Part shown: piece by piece, positions 32,494-37,332 of the stretch
Position numbering within the stretch: position 1 is the stretch's first letter
Layout of the letters: each line of letters begins with the position of its first letter
Assembly: GCA_030530845.1 (NCBI GenBank)
Contig: JAUMUE010000015.1
Location: forward strand, 1-37,332
DNA length: 37,332 bases
Reading direction: 5' to 3'
Source of the DNA: Limosilactobacillus sp.
GTDB taxonomy: Bacteria; Bacillota; Bacilli; Lactobacillales; Lactobacillaceae
Position numbers and translations under genes: made by a program
Notes under the pieces: generated by a model
Database searches by the model: none
The model's input: the letters and a program-made list of their open reading frames with translations, nothing else
Told to the model about the DNA's origin: nothing

Positions 32494-33039
32494 GTGGAAT
32501 CACAAGAAAAGCATTGGTATGTTCTTCATACCTACGCCGGTTACGAAAATCGGGTGAAGAGTAACTTACTTTCTCGTGCGCAATCAATGGGAATGAAGGA
32601 CTACATCTTCCAAGTTATTGTTGCTGAAGAAAAGGTACGCGAAGTTAAGGACGGCAAGGAAAAGGAAGTAGTAGAAAATACTTTCCCAGGTTACGTTTTG
32701 GTTGAAATGATCATGACTGACCAATCCTGGTACATCGCTCGTAACACACCTGGTGTAACTGGTTTCCTTGGTTCACACGGTGGTGGTTCCAAGCCAACCC
32801 CATTGCTTCCAGAAGAAGTAGAACGTATCTTGAAGCGGATGGGTGCCGAAATTACCGTTAGTGACATCGATGTTAAGGTGGGCGAAACTATCAAGGTTAT
32901 CGCCGGTGCCTTTGCTGACTTATCAGGTAAGGTAACAGAAGTCGATCACGAAAAGCAAAAGGTTAAGGTTAACATCGATATGTTTGGTCGTGAAACTCCT
33001 GCTGAATTAGGTTTCGACCAAATCGATACGATCGACTAA
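32494..33039 (+). CDS. nusG: Transcription elongation/termination factor NusG
   Basis: A 181-residue factor that binds RNA polymerase and tunes pausing and termination. The NGN domain (about 1-115) begins KHWYVLHTYAGYENRVKSNL and includes NTFPGYVLVEM and NTPGVTGFLG. The KOW domain (about 125-180) has GAFADLSGKVTEVD and FGRETPAELGF. The start is GTG at 32494, set by AGGAGG at 32481-32486, and gives the usual length. It has its own promoter and a terminator hairpin in the leader, which may allow feedback. Confidence 0.95.
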   Translation: MESQEKHWYVLHTYAGYENRVKSNLLSRAQSMGMKDYIFQVIVAEEKVREVKDGKEKEVVENTFPGYVLVEMIMTDQSWYIARNTPGVTGFLGSHGGGSKPTPLLPEEVERILKRMGAEITVSDIDVKVGETIKVIAGAFADLSGKVTEVDHEKQKVKVNIDMFGRETPAELGFDQIDTID

Positions 33040-33099
33040 ATAATTGTTGAATACCACGTCATTTCGTGGTAAGTTATTAGGGTATGCTATTGACATACT

Positions 33100-33135
33100 G
33101 TGGGAGAGGTAAATTTTCTGCCTCATCATCACCAC
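33100..33135 (+). promoter_or_regulatory. L1-type leader hairpin before rplK
   Basis: GTGG (33100-33103) pairs with CCAC (33132-33135) and GAGG (33106-33109) with CCTC (33121-33124). This two-part stem resembles the L1-binding region of 23S rRNA and has a counterpart before rplA at 33629-33656. The rplK promoter is unclear; TATGCT at 33083-33088 is a possible -10. Confidence 0.45.
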
Positions 33136-33161
33136 AACACGGACTAAGGAGGTTTTGTCTC

Positions 33162-33587
33162 GTGGCAAAGAAAGTAGCTAACGTTGTCAAGTTGCAAATT
33201 CCTGCCGGTGCAGCAACACCAGCTCCACCAGTAGGTCCTGCGCTTGGTCAAGCAGGTATTAATATCATGGGCTTCACTAAGGAATTTAACGCTCGGACTG
33301 CAGATCAAAAGGGTCTGTTGATTCCAGTTGTTATTACCGTATATGAAGACCGTTCATTCGACTTCATCACTAAGACTCCACCTGCTGCTGTCTTACTGAA
33401 GAAGGCCGCTGGTGTTGAACACGGTTCCGGTGAACCTAACACTAACAAGGTTGCTACTGTAACCAAGGATCAAGTTAAGCAAATCGCCGAAACTAAGATG
33501 CAAGATCTAAACGCAGCTGACGTTGAAGCAGCTATGCGCATGATCGAAGGTACTGCTCGTAGCATGGGCTTCGTTGTTGAAGGCTAA
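33162..33587 (+). CDS. rplK: 50S ribosomal protein L11
   Basis: A 141-residue ribosomal protein of the GTPase-associated centre. The N-terminal domain has [20 protein letters not shown] and [12 protein letters not shown]. The C-terminal RNA-binding domain ends [15 protein letters not shown]. The start is GTG at 33162 with AAGGAGG at 33146-33152, which gives exactly the usual length and the standard MAKK start. rplA follows after 92 bases that contain a promoter and leader. Confidence 0.96.
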   Translation: MAKKVANVVKLQIPAGAATPAPPVGPALGQAGINIMGFTKEFNARTADQKGLLIPVVITVYEDRSFDFITKTPPAAVLLKKAAGVEHGSGEPNTNKVATVTKDQVKQIAETKMQDLNAADVEAAMRMIEGTARSMGFVVEG

Positions 33588-33615
33588 TTGCTAGGCAGTC
33601 CGGACACATTATAAA
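33588..33615 (+). promoter_or_regulatory. Internal promoter before rplA
   Basis: TTGCTA (33588-33593), 16 bases, TATAAA (33610-33615). Transcripts would start near 33622, just before the leader hairpin. Confidence 0.45.
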
Positions 33616-33628
33616 AGTAGTGCGTCCC

Positions 33629-33656
33629 GTGGGAGGTATATACTCCGTTAGACCAC
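33629..33656 (+). promoter_or_regulatory. L1-type leader hairpin before rplA
   Basis: GTG (33629-33631) pairs with CAC (33654-33656), and GGAG (33632-33635) with CTCC (33643-33646), leaving GTTAGAC unpaired on one side. GTGGGAG and ACCACA are shared with the rplK leader. Feedback by L1 is inferred. Confidence 0.5.
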
Positions 33657-33679
33657 ATTTGCAAGGAGGAAAACACAAG

Positions 33680-34375
33680 ATGGCTAAGAATCGTGGTAAG
33701 AAGTACCAAGATGCGCTTAAAAAGGTTGACAGCAAGAAAGAATACGCTGTAAACGACGCAGTTCAATTAGTAAAAGATATTGACTTTGCTAACTTTGACT
33801 CAACTGTTGAAGTTGCATTTAACTTAAATTTAGACACTAAGCAAGCAGACCAACAATTACGTGGTGCCGTTGTATTACCAAACGGTACTGGTAAGGATCA
33901 AACTGTTATCGTTTTTGCTAACGGTGACAACGCTAAGGCTGCTGAAGACGCCGGTGCTGACTTTGTTGGTGACGACGACTTAGTAGAAAAGATCCAAGAC
34001 GGTTGGTTGGACTTTGATGTTGCTATTGCAACACCAGACATGATGCCTAAGGTAGGTCGTTTGGGTCGTGTGCTTGGTCCTAAGGGATTAATGCCAAACC
34101 CTAAGACTGGTACTGTTACTATGGACGTTGCTAAGGCTGTTTCTGACGCCAAGGCTGGTCAAGTAACTTACCGTACTGACCGTGATGGTAACGTTGCCGT
34201 TCCATTCGGTAAGGTATCATTCGACACTGACAAGCTTGTTGGTAACTTGAAGGCTTTGAACGATGTTATCGTTAAGTCTCGTCCAGCATCTGTTCGTGGT
34301 ACTTACATCAAGCACGCATCAATCGCCTCAACTTTTGGCCCAAGTGTTACGCTTGATTTAACTTCATTCGAATAG
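33680..34375 (+). CDS. rplA: 50S ribosomal protein L1
   Basis: A 231-residue ribosomal protein of the L1 stalk, also a translational repressor in many bacteria. It begins [20 protein letters not shown]. The middle part has [20 protein letters not shown], and the end [20 protein letters not shown] is typical. The start at 33680 follows AAGGAGG at 33663-33669. In most Firmicutes rplJ-rplL follow directly; here an aminotransferase gene and a long gap intervene. Confidence 0.96.
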   Translation: MAKNRGKKYQDALKKVDSKKEYAVNDAVQLVKDIDFANFDSTVEVAFNLNLDTKQADQQLRGAVVLPNGTGKDQTVIVFANGDNAKAAEDAGADFVGDDDLVEKIQDGWLDFDVAIATPDMMPKVGRLGRVLGPKGLMPNPKTGTVTMDVAKAVSDAKAGQVTYRTDRDGNVAVPFGKVSFDTDKLVGNLKALNDVIVKSRPASVRGTYIKHASIASTFGPSVTLDLTSFE

Positions 34376-34383
34376 GATGAAAT

Positions 34384-34414
34384 AAAAGCTGACGTTTCGA
34401 CGTCAGCTTTTTGT
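34384..34414 (+). terminator. Terminator of rplA with TTCG loop
   Basis: AAAAGCTGACGT (34384-34395), tetraloop TTCG, and ACGTCAGCTTTT (34400-34411), a 12-bp stem with a T-rich tail. Confidence 0.92.
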
Positions 34415-34552
34415 GTTTGGTACAAATCATTATTTATGACTAGAATCAATGCGCGATCAACACAAGCGCTTTATTTGCGCTGGATTAATCTTGTATCATG
34501 AAAAGTTTGAGGTTAGCGGAAACTTATGAAATTCTAATCATGTTTATTTTCG

Positions 34553-34655
34553 TGATAAAATACAATCAAGTAATCGTAATTTCACGATTACTGTTATCTT
34601 TCGTTTAGAATCGCTCAGTGAACTGATTCGTCAGTTTACTGGGTGATTTTCGTTT
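34553..34655 (+). ncRNA. Possible structured leader or small RNA upstream of the aminotransferase gene
   Basis: An extended -10, TGA then TAAAAT (34556-34561), is followed at once by hairpin AGTAATCGT/ACGATTACT (34569-34592). A second, stronger hairpin (34613-34626 with 34631-34644, loop TTCG) precedes GATTTTCGTTT. This could be a short terminated RNA. TTTCGTT recurs at 34599, 34648 and 34671. The rest of the gap 34415-34552 holds an inverted repeat, AGCGC/GCGCT, but no gene that I can see. Confidence 0.35.
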
Positions 34656-34695
34656 AAATTGTTCTGTGACTTTCGTTAGAGAATTCTAATTAAGC

Positions 34696-34710
34696 TTGAA
34701 AGCGTTTTAG
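34696..34710 (+). promoter_or_regulatory. Possible CcpA (cre) site
   Basis: TTGAAAGCGTTTTAG fits the catabolite-control consensus WTGAAARCGYTTWNN. It lies 54 bases upstream of the -35 box of the aminotransferase promoter. Confidence 0.5.
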
Positions 34711-34763
34711 CGAAATGACTTACTTAGGTTTCTTAATAAAAGCGATTAAATTAAATGTTTTTC

Positions 34764-34792
34764 TTAACAAAATGAATATTTACATGTATACT
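34764..34792 (+). promoter_or_regulatory. Promoter of the aminotransferase gene
   Basis: TTAACA (34764-34769), 17 bases, TATACT (34787-34792). Confidence 0.75.
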
Positions 34793-34858
34793 TCTATCAA
34801 CAATATTGAATTAAAAAATGATTAGAAAATATTGTGGGAAAAGTTAGGAGAGATGACA

Positions 34859-36052
34859 ATGACTAAGTTTAAGTATTCTAAACGAGTTCCAGCAGAAGGC
34901 ACAGATACTGTAGGTGCAATCTTAAAAGCGGCCGCTGATCCAAAAATTATTTCCTTCGCTGGTGGGTTGCCTGCTCCTGAATTATTCCCCGTTGAGAAGA
35001 TGAAGGCAGCAGTTGACAAGGTTTTTGAAACACACCCAACTGAAGCAATGCAATACGGCGCTGCTAAGGGTGTGACTGTATTACGTCAAGCAATCCTCGA
35101 TCGTGTCTCTAAAAAAGAGGGCGTAAAGGGGACTTTGGACAACGTAATGGTAACAACCGGTTCTGAACAAGTATTGGACTTAGTAGGTAAGGCTTTCGTT
35201 GATCCGGGCGACACTGTCTTGGTTGAACAACCTACATACCTTTGTGCCCTCGACGTATTTAAGTCCTATGGCGCCAAATTTGCAGGCGTAGAAATGGACG
35301 AAAAGGGGATGCGCATGGATTCCTTAGAAGAACAACTTAAGGCGCACCCAGAAGCGAAGTTGGTATACACAGTTGCTAACTTCCAAAACCCAACTGGACG
35401 GACAATGGTAGTGGAACGCCGTAAGAAGATGGCTGAATTGGCTGCTAAGTATGATGTCTTAGTGCTTGAAGATAACCCATATGGTGAAATTCGCTTTGAA
35501 GGTGAACACGTACCTGCAGTTAAGTCCTTTGACGAAACAGGTCACGTCATCTACATGAGTACCTTCTCCAAGACGCTTGCTCCTGGGTTCCGTTTGGGTT
35601 GGTTAGTTGCCGATGAAGAAATTGTAACTAAGCTTACCGTGCTTAAGCAATCTGCCGACTTACACTCTGATAACCTGGCACAATTCGCTGTTGCACAATT
35701 CTTGGAAGACAATGATCTTGACGAACACGTTAAGAAGATCAGTGACCTCTATGGTAAGCGCAAGCAATTGATGGTTGAAGGAATTGAAGAATACTTCCCT
35801 GCTGGTGTTAAGTACACACATCCAGAAGGTGGGATGTTCCTGTGGGTTGAAGTGCCTGGTGTAGATGATACAGTAGAGCTCTTCAAGGATAGTCTCAAAC
35901 ACAATGTTGCCTTCGTTCCTGGTGACCCATTCTATGCTGGCAAGCCAAAGCCAGGTGCCTTCCGTCTGAACTACTCTAACATGGACGAAGAAAGTATCAA
36001 GGTCGGCTTGAAGCAATTAGGTGAAGCACTCCACGAAGCTGTAAATAAGTAA
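34859..36052 (+). CDS. PLP-dependent class I aminotransferase (LysN/AadAT-like)
   Basis: A 397-residue cytoplasmic fold-type I aminotransferase. The Schiff-base lysine is K238 in STFSKTLAPGFRLGW. The cofactor contacts GSEQVLDLVGK (about 98), NFQNPTGRTM and LEDNPYGEIRFEG are in place, and the C-terminal arginine is in GAFRLNYS. The start region FAGGLPAPELFP is typical of the 2-aminoadipate/MocR-like subgroup, which handles aromatic, branched or aminoadipate substrates; the substrate is not settled. The start at 34859 (rather than ATG 34853) suits AGGAG at 34846-34850. It sits alone between rplA and rplJ, with its own promoter, a possible cre site, and a terminator at 36058-36095. Confidence 0.87.
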   Translation: MTKFKYSKRVPAEGTDTVGAILKAAADPKIISFAGGLPAPELFPVEKMKAAVDKVFETHPTEAMQYGAAKGVTVLRQAILDRVSKKEGVKGTLDNVMVTTGSEQVLDLVGKAFVDPGDTVLVEQPTYLCALDVFKSYGAKFAGVEMDEKGMRMDSLEEQLKAHPEAKLVYTVANFQNPTGRTMVVERRKKMAELAAKYDVLVLEDNPYGEIRFEGEHVPAVKSFDETGHVIYMSTFSKTLAPGFRLGWLVADEEIVTKLTVLKQSADLHSDNLAQFAVAQFLEDNDLDEHVKKISDLYGKRKQLMVEGIEEYFPAGVKYTHPEGGMFLWVEVPGVDDTVELFKDSLKHNVAFVPGDPFYAGKPKPGAFRLNYSNMDEESIKVGLKQLGEALHEAVNK

Positions 36053-36057
36053 ATATA

Positions 36058-36095
36058 ATGGACCGTGCCCAGAAAACTACACGGTCCATTTTTAT
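36058..36095 (+). terminator. Terminator of the aminotransferase gene
   Basis: ATGGACCGTG (36058-36067) pairs with CACGGTCCAT (36080-36089), a 12-base loop, then TTTTTATTT. Confidence 0.9.
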
Positions 36096-36107
36096 TTAGA
36101 AAATCAC

Positions 36108-36137
36108 TTTACACCGATCGAAATGATGTGATATACT
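36108..36137 (+). promoter_or_regulatory. Promoter of rplJ-rplL
   Basis: TTTACA (36108-36113), 18 bases, and TATACT (36132-36137) preceded by TGA, an extended -10. Confidence 0.8.
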
Positions 36138-36143
36138 ACCATA

Positions 36144-36280
36144 GTTGATTAAATATGACTCTGCCTAAGACTCAGGTGGCATTTAGCCTTAATCTTGCCT
36201 GCCGAGGAAGAAATGAAAGTTCCTTCTCTATGTCTGCGGTCATAGGGATTTTTTATTAAATCCGATCAAAAATACATTGC
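36144..36280 (+). promoter_or_regulatory. L10 leader (ribosomal protein autoregulatory RNA)
   Basis: The leader has the conserved Firmicute L10-leader segments: CCTAAGACTCAGGTGGC (36164-36180) and CCTTAATCTTGCCTGCCGAGG. An intrinsic terminator follows, TCTCTATG (36225-36232) with CATAGGGA (36241-36248) and six T. In the known family, the L10(L12)4 complex binds the leader and favours termination. Confidence 0.85.
36225..36254 (+). terminator. Attenuator terminator of the L10 leader
   Basis: An 8-bp stem with one G-U pair, loop TCTGCGGT, and six T at 36249-36254, about 40 bases before rplJ. Confidence 0.82.
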
Positions 36281-36294
36281 AGGAGGTGAAATTC

Positions 36295-36795
36295 ATGAGT
36301 GAAGCAACTATTGCAAAGAAAGCTGAAATGGTAAAGCAAACTGTTGAATTGCTTAACAATGCCCAAACAGCCATCGTTGTAGACTACCGTGGTCTTACCG
36401 TTGCCGAAGTTACTGACTTGCGTAAGCAACTCCGTGACGCCGGTGTTAAGATGTCAGTTATCAAGAACAAGATTCTTGACCGTGCCGTTGAAGGTACTGA
36501 CTACGAAGGCCTTCGCGATACTTTCGTAGGACCTACTGCCGTTGCATTCTCAGACGAAGATGCAATTGCTCCAGCAAAGATCCTTAAGAAGTTTGCTGAA
36601 GACCACGACGCTCTTGAAATCAAGGGTGGTTTCGTTGAAAAGAGTGTCAAGACTGTTGACGAAATCAACGAATACGCTTCTCTTCCAGGTCGCGAAGAAT
36701 TGCTGTCCATGCTTGCATCTGCATTGCAAGATCCAATGCGCAAGATTGCTCGGGCAGTCAAGGCTGTTGCCGACAAGGGCGAAGAAGCCGCATAA
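36295..36795 (+). CDS. rplJ: 50S ribosomal protein L10
   Basis: A 166-residue ribosomal stalk protein that carries the L7/L12 dimers on its C-terminal helix. It has [20 protein letters not shown] and [20 protein letters not shown] early, and [20 protein letters not shown] before the C-terminal helix ([11 protein letters not shown]). The start at 36295 follows AGGAGGTGA at 36281-36289. An in-frame ATG at 36277 would remove this site. Expression is controlled by the L10 leader. rplL follows after 62 bases. Confidence 0.96.
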   Translation: MSEATIAKKAEMVKQTVELLNNAQTAIVVDYRGLTVAEVTDLRKQLRDAGVKMSVIKNKILDRAVEGTDYEGLRDTFVGPTAVAFSDEDAIAPAKILKKFAEDHDALEIKGGFVEKSVKTVDEINEYASLPGREELLSMLASALQDPMRKIARAVKAVADKGEEAA

Positions 36796-36857
36796 TTACC
36801 GTATATCGGTTATCTATCAAACAAAAAATAATTACCTAAATATTGGAGGAAACTAAC

Positions 36858-37223
36858 ATGGCTTTTGATAAGGATGCTATTATCGCTTCATTAAAGGAAG
36901 CATCAATCTCTGACCTTAACGATCTTGTTAAGGCAATCGAAGAAGAATTCGACGTTTCTGCTGCTGCTCCAGTAGCAGTTGCAGGTGCTGCAGGTGCTGC
37001 AGGTGCCGCTAAGGACACTTTCACTGTTGAATTGACTGAAGCAGGTTCTGCTAAGGTTAAGGTTATCAAGGTTGTTAAGGACATCACTGGTGCAGGTCTT
37101 AAGGAAGCTAAGGACCTTGTTGATGGTGCTCCATCTGCAATCAAGGAAGACGTTAAGGAAGACGAAGCCAACGAAATCAAGGAAAAGCTTGAAGCCGCTG
37201 GTGCTACTGTAACCCTTAAGTAG
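36858..37223 (+). CDS. rplL: 50S ribosomal protein L7/L12
   Basis: A 121-residue stalk protein that recruits translation factors. The N-terminal dimerisation part ([20 protein letters not shown]) is followed by an alanine-rich hinge (about 38-52; [13 protein letters not shown]). The C-terminal domain begins at about 55 ([20 protein letters not shown]), with the factor-binding face [15 protein letters not shown]. The start at 36858 follows TTGGAGGA. The codons are strongly biased to one or two choices, as expected for a very highly expressed gene. It is cotranscribed with rplJ. Confidence 0.96.
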   Translation: MAFDKDAIIASLKEASISDLNDLVKAIEEEFDVSAAAPVAVAGAAGAAGAAKDTFTVELTEAGSAKVKVIKVVKDITGAGLKEAKDLVDGAPSAIKEDVKEDEANEIKEKLEAAGATVTLK

Positions 37224-37244
37224 TCTTAAACAAACAAAACGTTC

Positions 37245-37274
37245 GTTGAGCTATTTTGAATAATTTAGTTCAAC
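37245..37274 (+). terminator. Weak hairpin after rplL
   Basis: GTTGAGCT (37245-37252) pairs with AGTTCAAC (37267-37274), with one G-U pair and a 14-base loop; only ACCCTTT follows. The real terminator may lie beyond this. Confidence 0.35.
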
Positions 37275-37332
37275 ACCCTTTCACTCAATGTTTAAATTTA
37301 CTTAATTTTTAAGCCAAAGACACCTGAGTTCT

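Noticed and set aside
34466-34482. AGCGC/GCGCT inverted repeat as a terminator or cre site
   Set aside because: The stem is only 5 bp, no T run follows, and the cre consensus is not met; the better cre match is at 34696-34710.
1-37332. CRISPR array, insertion sequence, prophage or toxin-antitoxin system
   Set aside because: No regularly spaced repeats, transposase or integrase motifs, terminal inverted repeats or small paired frames of that type were found.

Overview
The window looks like chromosome from a heterofermentative member of the Lactobacillaceae, most like the genus Limosilactobacillus. The evidence is moderate base composition, strong AGGAGG ribosome sites, a two-subunit LacLM beta-galactosidase, an Asp-type peptidoglycan cross-bridge ligase, PepC, DtpT, and the Firmicute order radA - PIN/TRAM - cysS - mrnC - rlmB - sigH - rpmG - secE - nusG - rplK - rplA. 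I cannot fix the species. I see no prophage, insertion sequence, transposase or CRISPR array. Genus and functions are inferred from recognised families, not from a database search.

Layout. 1-2900: the 3' end of a 5S rRNA gene, then tRNA-Asn, tRNA-Thr, a small monooxygenase-fold gene, a second identical tRNA-Asn, the peptide transporter dtpT, tRNA-Tyr and tRNA-Gln. 2963-5102: a protein of unknown function and a DHA2 drug-efflux-type transporter behind a leader terminator. 5160-8930: a D-aspartate module (D-aspartate ligase, AspT-type transporter, aspartate racemase) for the peptidoglycan cross-bridge. 9079-14809: a GntR regulator and the NAD salvage operon pncB-nadE, continuing into tex and an SprT-like gene, followed by tRNA-Leu(AAG). 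15060-22446: lacLM, a convergent membrane protein, an AEC transporter, gpmA and an esterase-like hydrolase. 22487-24898 (minus strand): pepC, rpiA and a GNAT acetyltransferase. 25026-37223: dut, radA and a PIN/TRAM protein, cysS-mrnC-rlmB, a SigH-like sigma factor, then the rpmG-secE-nusG-rplK-rplA and rplJ-rplL ribosomal region, split by an aminotransferase gene.

Three observations stand out. (1) Between the PIN/TRAM gene and cysS lies a convincing minus-strand small RNA gene (about 28157-28306). It has a -10 box, a 5' hairpin, three further hairpins whose loops carry CUCCC, and a perfect intrinsic terminator. One loop is complementary over 8 nt to the ribosome-binding site of cysS next door. 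(2) A perfect 14-bp palindrome, ATTTCCCGGGAAAT, occurs twice, with a 12/14 match between them, all within 3.2 kb. It equals the Bacillus Noc (nucleoid occlusion) site. Two of the three copies sit at the same offset from the -10 boxes of two promoters. (3) Several genes (the DHA2 transporter, nusG, rplJ, and perhaps the aminotransferase) have terminator-like hairpins between promoter and start codon, and rplK and rplA have paired L1-type leader hairpins. Together these suggest much RNA-level control in this region.
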